Below, piece by piece: positions 1 through 6,833 of a stretch of 11,376 nucleotides of DNA. Source of the stretch: Bacteroidota bacterium (lineage in GTDB: Bacteria; Bacteroidota; Bacteroidia; Flavobacteriales; Flavobacteriaceae). The number at the start of each line of letters is the position of its first letter. The first letter of the stretch is position 1. The DNA lies in assembly GCA_947483095.1 (NCBI GenBank), contig CANKLD010000035.1, forward strand, positions 1-11,376. Direction: 5' to 3'. The notes beneath the pieces were generated by a model, which was given only the letters and a program-made list of their open reading frames with translations, was not told the origin of the DNA and made no database searches. The translations under genes and the position numbers were made by a program.

Positions 1-784
1 ATACCAATCCAATCCAAATTGCTTTTACAAAATTCATTTTTCCATTTTTATATTTTTCGGAAAGCAAACTCACATAAAAAGAATCAAACTTCATGGGAAG
101 GACTTTTTCCAATTTTATGTTTTCTTTTTCAAAAAGTAATTGAATCGCTGTTTTAGAAAAATGCCAGAAGTGAATTGGCACATCAAATGCTGCCCAAAAC
201 TTTCCGTAATAGTTTGCATCATACGATTTAAAATTAGGAACTGCAATAATTATTGTTCCATTTGGTTTAACCAATCTTTTTAATTCTTTGATTTGAATTT
301 CAAGATTTGGAACGTGCTCTAGAACGTGCCACATTGTAATTACATCAAAAGAGTGGCTTTCTAAATCTTGAGTAGAAACCGAAAATTTAATGCCTTTTCC
401 AATTGCAATTCCTTTGGCTTTTTCGCTTGGCTCAACACCAATTGTCTCCCAGCCATTTTGTTTTGCGGTTAATAAAAAGTCTCCAGTTCCCGCTCCGATA
501 TCTAATAAATTGCCTTTTGAAGAACTGCAATTATTAATCAAATTTAATTTGTTTTTTAATGCGATTCCTTTTACAAAATGATATGCTTTTTCAAACAAAG
601 ACCTCTTCGAATCGGTGTGGGAAATATAATCGTTGCTTTCATAATACCTCCCAAGATTTTCAGGAGACGGTTGCGGCGATGTAATTAATAGGTCCAAATC
701 TTGATCGTAATACAAGTCGAAAGTCTCCTTAGAAACGGAATAATCAATTACGGTAAGAAAGTGTTTTTTATTAGAAATATCCAT
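1..784 (-). CDS. Class I SAM-dependent methyltransferase, 3' end cut by window edge
   Basis: The gene starts with ATG at 784 and reads leftward off the window, giving 261 visible residues with no stop. The protein has the Rossmann-type methyltransferase motif I LLDIGAGTGDF at residues 93-103, an acidic motif II region ending VEPSE (117-121), motif IV-like FDVITMWHVLEHVPN (146-160) and a KPNGTIIIAVPN strand (173-184). These fit the UbiG-like / Methyltransf_23 group, which transfers methyl from S-adenosylmethionine; the acceptor cannot be told. The N-terminal part (DYSVSKETFD, then YYESNDYISHTDS) resembles Bacteroidota relatives that, as I remember them, carry paired zinc-binding cysteines there. 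This copy has none, with YYDQDLDLLIT where the second pair would lie. It follows mnmG by 112 bases on the same strand and may be co-transcribed. About 10-20 residues are probably missing at the C-terminus. Confidence 0.9.
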   Translation of the reverse strand, partial: MDISNKKHFLTVIDYSVSKETFDLYYDQDLDLLITSPQPSPENLGRYYESNDYISHTDSKRSLFEKAYHFVKGIALKNKLNLINNCSSSKGNLLDIGAGTGDFLLTAKQNGWETIGVEPSEKAKGIAIGKGIKFSVSTQDLESHSFDVITMWHVLEHVPNLEIQIKELKRLVKPNGTIIIAVPNFKSYDANYYGKFWAAFDVPIHFWHFSKTAIQLLFEKENIKLEKVLPMKFDSFYVSLLSEKYKNGKMNFVKAIWIGLV

Positions 785-849
785 ATTAAAATATTGTAAT
801 TTTAAACTGAAAATTGGAACAGCTCAATAATATCGGGATTTAACAAAAT

Positions 850-865
850 AGTTTCACGTGGAACA
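850..865. promoter_or_regulatory. parS-like ParB binding site, mnmG downstream side
   Basis: Read on the minus strand this is TGTTCCACGTGAAACT. It differs from the palindromic parS consensus TGTTTCACGTGAAACA at two positions and keeps the central CACGTG core. It lies in the gap between mnmG and the methyltransferase gene. It matches the site at 2799-2814 in 15 of 16 bases in the opposite orientation, so the two sites bracket mnmG. The chromosomal ParB-parS system is known in Bacteroidota, but binding here is inferred. Confidence 0.75.
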
Positions 866-874
866 TTAGCATTC

Positions 875-896
875 TGAAATCTAAAATCTAAAATCA
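875..896. repeat. Short AT-rich tandem repeat (unit CTAAAAT)
   Basis: TCTAAAATCTAAAATC directly abuts the mnmG stop codon and consists of a bit more than two copies of a seven-base unit. Short tandem A/T units of this sort are frequent between genes in flavobacteria. No function is visible. Confidence 0.5.
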
Positions 897-2768
897 TTAA
901 CGTCCCATATAAATTAACAAAACAGAAATATCGCTTGGAGAAACACCGCTAATTCTAGATGCTTGCGAAATAGTTACGGGTCTAATTTTTGATAACTTTT
1001 GCTTGGCTTCTATCGACATAGATTTGATGTTATTATAATCAAAATCTTCTGGGATTTTTAGATCTTCCAATCGCAATAATTTATTTGCGTTATTTCTTTC
1101 CTTTTCAATATAACCCGAATATTTAACTTGTATTTCTGCTTGTTCTAATATCTCCCGATCGATATCATTTGATTCTATATACTCATTTACCTTGTCTAAT
1201 TTCATCATGTCTTCAAGGTCAATTTGTGGACGAGAAAACATTTTAAACATCTTATCAGATTGATCAACTAGAGTCGTTTCTTTCTCTTCTAAGATCGGAT
1301 TGGCTTCTGCTGGCGTGATGCTCGTTTCTTTGAAAAAAGCAACCATTTTTTCCGATTCATTTAATTTGTGTTCCATTCTTCGAAGGCGCTTTTCTGATGC
1401 TAAACCCATTTCATAGGAAATGGGCGTCAATCTAAAATCGGCATTGTCTTGACGCAATAACGTTCTGAATTCTGCTCTGGATGTAAACATTCTATACGGC
1501 TCTTCTGTTCCTTTTGTGATTAAATCGTCTATTAAAACACCAATATACGCTTCGTCTCTTTTTAATATTAAAGGAGCCCGTTCTTGAACTTTTAATGCCG
1601 CATTGATTCCTGCCATTAAGCCTTGCGAAGCCGCTTCTTCATATCCAGTAGTTCCGTTAATTTGTCCGGCAAAATAAAGTCCTTCAACCAACTTCGTTTC
1701 TAGTGTATACTTTAATTGAGTAGGTGGAAAATAGTCGTATTCTATAGCATAACCCGGTCTAAAAAACTTAACTTTTTCAAAACCCACTACCGAGCTGAGT
1801 GCTTTAAATTGGATGTCTTCTGGCAAGGAAGTAGAAAACCCATTCACATAAACTTCTACGGTATTCCATCCTTCTGGTTCCACAAATAACTGGTGTCTTT
1901 CCTTGTCAGCAAAGCGATTTATTTTATCTTCAATAGAGGGGCAATATCTTGGCCCAATGCTTTTAATTCTTCCGTTAAACATCGGAGAACGATCAAATCC
2001 TTCCCTTAAAATGTCGTGAACGTCTAAAGAGGTATAGGTCATATGACACGATTTCTGAAGCGCAAGCGGCTTGGTAATATCTGAATAAGAGAATTTGTCT
2101 GGTTTTAAATCGCCTTTTTCTTCGTTCATTTTGGAATAATCCAACGACCTTCCATCTACTCTTGGGGGAGTTCCTGTTTTCATCCTTCCTGATTCAAAAC
2201 CTGCCTTTACCAAATCTTCCGTAACTCCGTAAGAAGCACTCTCGCCAGCTCTACCTCCTCCGAATTGTTTTTCACCAATATGGATTAAACCATTCAGAAA
2301 AGTCCCGTTTGTAAGCACTACTGTTTTTGCTTTTATTTGTATTCCTAAAGAGGTTTTTATTCCCTTTATTTGCCCGTTTTCGATAATTAATCCCGAAACC
2401 ATTTCTTGATAAAAATCGAGATTTGGAGTTTGTTCCAACATTAATCTCCACTCTTCAGCAAATCGCATTCGGTCGCTTTGAACTCTCGGAGACCACATTG
2501 CCGGACCTTTTGACTTGTTCAACATTTTGAATTGGATTGCGGTTTTGTCAGAAACAATTCCTGAGTAACCTCCAAGGGCGTCAATTTCTCTTACGATTTG
2601 CCCTTTAGCAATTCCTCCCATGGCGGGATTACAAGACATTTGTGCAATGTTTTGCAAACTCATAGTGACCAATAGTGTTTTGGCCCCTAAGTTAGCGGCA
2701 GCGGCAGCGGCTTCTGAACCGGCATGGCCAGCGCCAACAACAATAACATCGTAGGTGTCTTGAAACAA
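897..2768 (-). CDS. mnmG: tRNA uridine-5-carboxymethylaminomethyl modification enzyme MnmG
   Basis: This is the FAD-dependent MnmG (GidA) protein, which with the GTPase MnmE builds the (carboxymethyl)aminomethyl group on wobble U34 of tRNAs such as those for Glu, Gln, Lys and Arg. At 623 residues it is full length (E. coli 629). The FAD-binding GAGHAG is at 12-17, MSCNPAMGG with a conserved cysteine at 44-52, the first family signature GPRYCPSIEDK at 272-282 (catalytic-type Cys276), and the second signature AGQINGTTGYEEAASQG at 367-383. The C-terminal helical MnmE-binding region is intact to the end. The start is a TTG at 2768: a TAA lies in frame 21 bases upstream with no ATG between, and the next ATG (codon 36) would remove the FAD motif. 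A Bacteroidota -7 box lies about 70 bases upstream, with a parS-like site in the presumed leader. Confidence 0.98.
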   Translation of the reverse strand: MFQDTYDVIVVGAGHAGSEAAAAAANLGAKTLLVTMSLQNIAQMSCNPAMGGIAKGQIVREIDALGGYSGIVSDKTAIQFKMLNKSKGPAMWSPRVQSDRMRFAEEWRLMLEQTPNLDFYQEMVSGLIIENGQIKGIKTSLGIQIKAKTVVLTNGTFLNGLIHIGEKQFGGGRAGESASYGVTEDLVKAGFESGRMKTGTPPRVDGRSLDYSKMNEEKGDLKPDKFSYSDITKPLALQKSCHMTYTSLDVHDILREGFDRSPMFNGRIKSIGPRYCPSIEDKINRFADKERHQLFVEPEGWNTVEVYVNGFSTSLPEDIQFKALSSVVGFEKVKFFRPGYAIEYDYFPPTQLKYTLETKLVEGLYFAGQINGTTGYEEAASQGLMAGINAALKVQERAPLILKRDEAYIGVLIDDLITKGTEEPYRMFTSRAEFRTLLRQDNADFRLTPISYEMGLASEKRLRRMEHKLNESEKMVAFFKETSITPAEANPILEEKETTLVDQSDKMFKMFSRPQIDLEDMMKLDKVNEYIESNDIDREILEQAEIQVKYSGYIEKERNNANKLLRLEDLKIPEDFDYNNIKSMSIEAKQKLSKIRPVTISQASRISGVSPSDISVLLIYMGR

Positions 2769-2798
2769 ATTCTTTTTATTTAATAATCGTTATAACTA

Positions 2799-2814
2799 TG
2801 TTCCACGTGAAACA
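2799..2814. promoter_or_regulatory. parS-like ParB binding site, mnmG leader
   Basis: The sequence TGTTCCACGTGAAACA differs at one position from the palindromic parS consensus TGTTTCACGTGAAACA. It is the best of three such sites around mnmG. It sits 30 bases upstream of the mnmG start codon, in the inferred 5' leader, and directly next to a plus-strand -7 box at 2817-2824. ParB bound here could therefore affect transcription as well as load for chromosome segregation; that is inference. Confidence 0.85.
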
Positions 2815-2816
2815 TT

Positions 2817-2824
2817 TATTTTTG
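2817..2824 (+). promoter_or_regulatory. Possible -7 box for the structured RNA at 2855-2940
   Basis: TATTTTTG matches the Bacteroidota sigma-70 -7 consensus TAnnTTTG. A start near 2830 would lead into the structured element at 2855-2940. No convincing TTG is seen at the -33 distance, and that place is occupied by the parS-like site. Such a short AT-rich match could be chance. Confidence 0.3.
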
Positions 2825-2836
2825 AAAATTCAAATG

Positions 2837-2844
2837 CAAAAATA
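2837..2844 (-). promoter_or_regulatory. mnmG: Likely -7 box of the mnmG promoter
   Basis: The minus strand reads TATTTTTG, matching TAnnTTTG. It would start transcription near 2830, giving mnmG a leader of about 60 bases that includes the parS-like site. The -33 element is not clear. It would make mnmG transcription independent of the ybeY operon upstream. Confidence 0.5.
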
Positions 2845-2854
2845 CAAAAAATAA

Positions 2855-2940
2855 TTAGCCCCGATTGAAGGGAAAATCCTCGAGAATTTTTTCGAGAGAT
2901 TTGGAATGAAAGCGGGAATATAAATTCTCGAGAAGCCTAA
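2855..2940 (+). ncRNA. Structured intergenic RNA element, possibly Flavo-1-like
   Basis: The 86-base stretch between ybeY and mnmG folds well. AAATC-CTCGAGA (2874-2885) pairs with TTTCGAG-A-GATTT (2890-2902), with one G-T pair, one bulged A and an ATTT loop. CCCG (2860-2863) can pair with CGGG (2913-2916), and TTAG (2855-2858) with CTAA (2937-2940). The layout AGCCCCGATTGAAG, then GGAAAATCCT, hairpin and AGCGGGA resembles an intergenic sequence I remember as recurring in flavobacterial genomes and which may be the Flavo-1 RNA family; I could not check this. The plus strand is chosen from that resemblance. On the minus strand it would lie in the ybeY-mnmG spacer. A competing perfect inverted repeat is listed separately. 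Confidence 0.5.
2879..2932. repeat. Perfect 11-bp inverted repeat CTCGAGAATTT / AAATTCTCGAG
   Basis: CTCGAGAATTT at 2879-2889 has its exact reverse complement at 2922-2932, with 32 bases between. The left arm is also the left arm of the local hairpin at 2874-2902, so the two pairings exclude each other in an RNA. Confidence 0.85.
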
Positions 2941-2957
2941 AATTTCGCTTCCGATAC

Positions 2958-3377
2958 TTATTGTTCCAAGTGAAACATTTTCATTTTCTCTTCTTCTTTA
3001 GACCTCATGATGCGCTCGTCTGATTCGGTTTTATCTTTGTATCCGCAATAATGCAAAATTCCGTGAACCAAAACGCGTTGGATTTCTTCGTGAAAAGTCA
3101 CTTTATAGTCGGATGCGTTTTCTTTTACCCTTTCAACCGAGATAAAAACATCTCCATTTATCTCATTTCCAACGGAATAGTCGAAACTTATGATGTCGGT
3201 CAAGGTGTCGTGATCCAAGTATTGCTGGTTTATTTCCAATAAATAGTTGTCGTCACAAAAAATGTAATTGATTTCCCCTTCTTTTTTGTTTTCAGAGAGA
3301 ATTACCGCCGAAAGCCACTTGGAAAAATCGGGCTCGTTGTGCAATTCAAATTCGGTTTCGTAATTAAAACTAATCAT
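2958..3377 (-). CDS. ybeY: Endoribonuclease YbeY (rRNA maturation factor)
   Basis: YbeY is a metal-dependent single-strand endoribonuclease involved in 16S rRNA 3' end maturation and ribosome quality control in the cytoplasm. The 139-residue protein shows the family metal-binding motif HGILHYCGYKD at 105-115 (His105, His109, Asp115) and the conserved YLDHDTLTDIISFDY block at 53-67. The third ligand is Asp where E. coli has His; the family signature allows either, and Asp seems usual in Bacteroidota. The ATG at 3377 overlaps the end of the DUF4175 gene (stop at 3370-3372) by 8 bases, in ATGATTAG, which suggests translational coupling. The last codons (MFHLEQ, stop) contain a degenerate parS-like sequence. 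Confidence 0.97.
   Translation of the reverse strand: MISFNYETEFELHNEPDFSKWLSAVILSENKKEGEINYIFCDDNYLLEINQQYLDHDTLTDIISFDYSVGNEINGDVFISVERVKENASDYKVTFHEEIQRVLVHGILHYCGYKDKTESDERIMRSKEEEKMKMFHLEQ
2962..2977. promoter_or_regulatory. Degenerate parS-like site inside the ybeY 3' end
   Basis: TGTTCCAAGTGAAACA differs from the site at 2799-2814 only in the core (CAAGTG instead of CACGTG). It overlaps the final codons of ybeY. All three sites share the same half-site asymmetry (TGTTCC on one side, GAAAC on the other), so this one is unlikely to be a random match. The core change may weaken or abolish ParB binding. Confidence 0.55.
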
Positions 3378-6300
3378 TGTTTTTAAAATATTCTTGAACC
3401 TTTTGGTTGAAATTTGAACGCAAAGGTAAGCTTTGTCGGTTTAAAATTTCAATGCTGTTGAGATATTCTTGCAAATTCGACGGAAGGGGATTGCTTTGAT
3501 TGTTGAATTCTTTTTGATTGGTTTGTGATTGGCGCTTCTTTTCTTCTCCTTGTTGTTGCGTTGCTTTTTCTAATTTTAAGAGCTCGTATTGCAAATTCAA
3601 TATTTTTTGAAACGTCTCGTTATTAAATCCTTTATTCAACAATTGCTTTTCTATTTGCTTCATTTGTTCCACTGCATTTTTTCCGTTTCCGCCAATTCCT
3701 TCTTTATTTAGAGCGTTTTCTAAAGCCTCGCGAAGTTGTTTTTGTTCTTGATAAATCTTCATGATTTCACCTGCATTTCCTTCTCCGTCTTCTCCATTTT
3801 CTCCGTTTTCTCCGCTTGGCGTAGTTCCGTTGCCTGATTTTCCTTCGCCTTTAGATTTGCCTTTTTCGCCTTCGCCGGGCTTAGTTCCTTCACCGGGCTT
3901 GTTGCCTTTTTTCATTCCTTCTTTCATCTTTTCGCCAAGACCTTCTTGCTTTTTGATAATGTCTGGAAGCTGCATTCCTGATCCTTGCCCCTTTCCTGGT
4001 TTGGGTTTTCCGTCTTTTCCAGAACCCGACATTTTCATTTCAGATTGCATGTTGTTTAAAGCATCGCTAAGGAAGTCTGCCAGTTTATTTGAAGCAGAAA
4101 TTGCATACTGTTGGTGCGAAAGACCTTTTGGAATTTGAGAATCCACAAAACTATTAAGCGCTTTGTCTATATTATAATGTACATTCCCGATTTCTTTAGT
4201 GACGTTTTCAGCAATTTTTGGGTTTCTTAAAGACATTGCAAACAAACTGTCGTCAACATGTTTGAACTGTTGTTTTAGATTTTGCTGAATTTTTAAATCT
4301 TTATTGAAGGCAGGAGACCCGCGTTTTAACCCTTTAAATTGCTTCATTAAATCCTCTTGAGAAAAAGAATAAGCGAGTAAATTATCTAATATTTGACGAA
4401 GCATTTTAACGTCTTCTTCAAGCTGATCCATTTCTGCCCCAGCCATCCCTTCGGTCATGTCACCGCTCATTTCCTTCATTTTCTTTGAGGCGCTCTTCTG
4501 TTTTGGTTTGGCCTTTGACTGATTTTTTTTCTGCAATTCATCAGTTGCTTTTTTCAAATCCTCGTTAATGCTATTTTCTTTTTCAGCATCTTTCGGAAGA
4601 TCTACAGGTGATTTTAACTCCTTATTTTCTTTCTCCAAATCTTTTAAATCTTCTTGGATTTTATCAAACTCCTTATTGATAGCTTCTTGCTTTTCCACTT
4701 GATTTTCTTTTTCACTTTCCGCTAATTTGTCCTGCTTGTCGGCTAATTTATTGAGGTTATCGGCAATTTGCTCGGCCTTTTTCTCCACATAATATTTCTT
4801 GGTTAGTTCTACTAATTGCTCCAATGTTTTGGTTTGGTCCTTGGTAATTTGTTTGAATTTTTCCAATTTCTCAAACAGTTCCTCGCTCTTAATTTTGTCG
4901 TTTAGCTCTTTAAGCTCGTCTAATAATTTCTTGTTTTTTTCTAATTCTTTGTCGGCATTTTCTAACCTTTTTTGAAGTTCTTCTTTAAATTCATCTTTTT
5001 TATCGGTCTTGAATTTTTCTAAGTTTTCTTCCATTTTTTTGGAATACTCTTTCATGATTTCGTCTTGTTGCTTTTGACGCTTAATAAAATCGTTCACCTT
5101 TTGCTGGTCTTTGAATTCTAAACTTTCTTTCTCTTTTCGGCTTTTTTGCAACTTTTCAATTTCTAAAATTTGCTTGTCTTGGTTTTTTAAAGACTTTTCT
5201 AAACTGTTAATATTGTTGTTTTGCTCTTGCAAAATTTGCTCTTCCTTTTCTTGATCGGTTGCGATTCTATTATAAAATACCGCCGATTTTGAGCTTTTAA
5301 AATTATGAATGGCGTCATTATCAAAAACTTCAAAATAATATTCATACGCAATTCCTTGCACCACTGGAAGATTGCTTGGAAACGCAAACACAAATTGATC
5401 GTAAACGTCTTTTTTAACTGATATAAATGCTTTTTTTTGAGATTGGGGCTTGTCCTTTTCGTAATACACAATTTGCAGCTTACTAAGCCCATAATCGTCA
5501 GAGACCTGACCTAAAACGTAGTTGTTAGAAACCTTTAAACTGTCTGGCGCATTATTGACATTTATAGTCGGAAATTGATCCTTTATAACCGAAATCTGAT
5601 AGCTTAATCGTTCGTAATCTTTAACTTTATTGTTTGAAGTTATGATGGTATATTCTGTGTTTTGAGAAATATTTTTAGATAATTTAAATACGTTCTCCTG
5701 TTTGAAAAAGGAAAAATTTGACTTTGTATTGGTCCAATTAACGCTTTGCGTTGCCACAGTATTCATTTTCCAAGTTACCGTTGTGCCTTCAGGAATTATC
5801 GCGTTTCCAGTTCCTTTAATGATTTCTGCTTTCTTATATAAATAGGATGGAAAATTCAACGTCATTTCTATATTGGTGATTGCGGGAACAGTAACCACAT
5901 TTAACTCATAGTCAAATGAGGAAACGGTATTGGCTTCCATAAAAAAGGAAACGTTAGAGTTGGGCTTTTCAATTTTATATTGAAATTCTCCTCGCCCATT
6001 ACTTTCCATAAAGTAACTTTCGGAACCAATATTTATCATTACGGTTTCGGGAATTATTTTCCCTTCCGATTTAACTTTGATGACAAAATCTTTATTTTGT
6101 TCGGTTTGCAATTCCTTATTTAGTAATACAAATTTGAAAGGCGCTGGCGGTAAAAATTGCTTTTTAAAATTAACTACCCTTTCGAAACTTTGGGAAATTA
6201 CATAACTGTTTCCTGACACATAGAAAAACAAGAAAAACAAAATCGGGAGAATTGCTAAAGGCAAATATTTCTTATTGACATTGAAATTTATTGCCTTGCT

Positions 6301-6726
6301 AAAAGGAATAGGGCTTAATAATTTAGCTTTTTGTTCAATTGAAGCTAAAAGCAATTCGGATTTTTCTTGTGAATTAGTATCCGTAAGCTGTAGGAAGTTG
6401 ATTAATTTATCGCTCACTTCCGTAAAATGAGTTCCTATAATTGCAGATGCTTCTTCGAAATTAATACCCTTTTGAAGTTTGAATAATTTAAATATTGGAA
6501 ACGCAACGAATCTAACAAGCAGGAGAACTTCAACTAAAACAAACAGCACGAATAGTATTGTTCTGCCCATTGGTTTCAACCAAAGGAAATATTCTATAAA
6601 AAGAGTAAATAAGAAATACATTAATCCCAGGCCGATAAAAAACAGCAAGCCGCGAATTAATTCATTCGTATAATACTTTTTTATAAACGCTTCTAATTTT
6701 AGAAAAATAGATTTTGAATCTTCCAA
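3370..6726 (-). CDS. DUF4175-type membrane-anchored coiled-coil protein, function unknown
   Basis: I recognise the 1118-residue architecture as the DUF4175-type protein of Bacteroidota, sometimes annotated vaguely as an ATPase although no Walker motif is visible here. Two membrane helices lie at about 24-49 and 56-80, a cytoplasmic stretch at 80-152, and a third helix at about 153-172; the charges suggest the rest is periplasmic. Residues 195-490 look like beta-rich Ig-like modules, with VSDDYGLSKLQIVYYE at 408-423. Residues 490-740 are a long Lys/Glu-rich coiled coil, followed by a helical region (765-900), a Gly/Lys/Glu-rich low-complexity segment (about 900-985) and a final helical part with Gln/Asn-rich stretches. 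The start is TTG at 6726, because a TAA directly precedes it and the next ATG lies inside the first helix. The gene leads an operon with ybeY. No enzymatic motif is seen. Confidence 0.9.
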   Translation of the reverse strand: MEDSKSIFLKLEAFIKKYYTNELIRGLLFFIGLGLMYFLFTLFIEYFLWLKPMGRTILFVLFVLVEVLLLVRFVAFPIFKLFKLQKGINFEEASAIIGTHFTEVSDKLINFLQLTDTNSQEKSELLLASIEQKAKLLSPIPFSKAINFNVNKKYLPLAILPILFFLFFYVSGNSYVISQSFERVVNFKKQFLPPAPFKFVLLNKELQTEQNKDFVIKVKSEGKIIPETVMINIGSESYFMESNGRGEFQYKIEKPNSNVSFFMEANTVSSFDYELNVVTVPAITNIEMTLNFPSYLYKKAEIIKGTGNAIIPEGTTVTWKMNTVATQSVNWTNTKSNFSFFKQENVFKLSKNISQNTEYTIITSNNKVKDYERLSYQISVIKDQFPTINVNNAPDSLKVSNNYVLGQVSDDYGLSKLQIVYYEKDKPQSQKKAFISVKKDVYDQFVFAFPSNLPVVQGIAYEYYFEVFDNDAIHNFKSSKSAVFYNRIATDQEKEEQILQEQNNNINSLEKSLKNQDKQILEIEKLQKSRKEKESLEFKDQQKVNDFIKRQKQQDEIMKEYSKKMEENLEKFKTDKKDEFKEELQKRLENADKELEKNKKLLDELKELNDKIKSEELFEKLEKFKQITKDQTKTLEQLVELTKKYYVEKKAEQIADNLNKLADKQDKLAESEKENQVEKQEAINKEFDKIQEDLKDLEKENKELKSPVDLPKDAEKENSINEDLKKATDELQKKNQSKAKPKQKSASKKMKEMSGDMTEGMAGAEMDQLEEDVKMLRQILDNLLAYSFSQEDLMKQFKGLKRGSPAFNKDLKIQQNLKQQFKHVDDSLFAMSLRNPKIAENVTKEIGNVHYNIDKALNSFVDSQIPKGLSHQQYAISASNKLADFLSDALNNMQSEMKMSGSGKDGKPKPGKGQGSGMQLPDIIKKQEGLGEKMKEGMKKGNKPGEGTKPGEGEKGKSKGEGKSGNGTTPSGENGENGEDGEGNAGEIMKIYQEQKQLREALENALNKEGIGGNGKNAVEQMKQIEKQLLNKGFNNETFQKILNLQYELLKLEKATQQQGEEKKRQSQTNQKEFNNQSNPLPSNLQEYLNSIEILNRQSLPLRSNFNQKVQEYFKNND
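3778..3900 (-). repeat. Low-complexity repeats within the DUF4175 gene
   Basis: Short in-frame repeats encode ENGENGEDGEG (residues 973-983, DNG/ENG-type triplets) and KPGEGTKPGEG (943-953). They form a flexible, strongly charged linker. Such runs are prone to slippage, so their length probably varies between strains. Confidence 0.7.
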
Positions 6727-6809
6727 TTATAATGGCATTTTATTGACCGATAAAATTACGATTTTATATCTATTAAAAAAGTAAATTTTATAGACATAAA
6801 TTGAAATTG

Positions 6810-6817
6810 TATCTTTG
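6810..6817 (+). promoter_or_regulatory. gltX: gltX promoter -7 box
   Basis: TATCTTTG is an exact match to TAnnTTTG, 16 bases before the gltX ATG, implying a very short A/T-rich leader without a Shine-Dalgarno site. No clear -33 TTG is seen at the usual distance. The same TATCTTTGCT string followed by AAAATT is found ahead of glnS. Confidence 0.75.
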
Positions 6818-6833
6818 CTGAAAATTTATAAAA

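Noticed and set aside
390..581. Plus-strand 63-residue open frame
   Set aside because: It is antisense to the methyltransferase core motifs, which are well conserved on the minus strand.
1..784. Methyltransferase as a truncated pseudogene
   Set aside because: The frame is open to the window edge with all SAM-binding motifs intact; the missing end is due to the window boundary.
2754..2769. TGTTTCA at the mnmG start codon as a fourth parS site
   Set aside because: Only one half-site is present; the other half (AGACACC) does not match.
3023..3065. YbeY inactive because the third His of the metal site is replaced
   Set aside because: The family signature accepts Asp at that position, and the Asp form seems normal for Bacteroidota, so loss of activity is not implied.
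3761..4138. Plus-strand open frame encoding a Pro/Ser/Phe-rich 125-residue protein
   Set aside because: It is antisense to the Gly/Lys/Glu-rich linker of the DUF4175 gene; the Pro/Ser composition is the mirror of GGN/GAR codons, and it has no recognisable domain or promoter.
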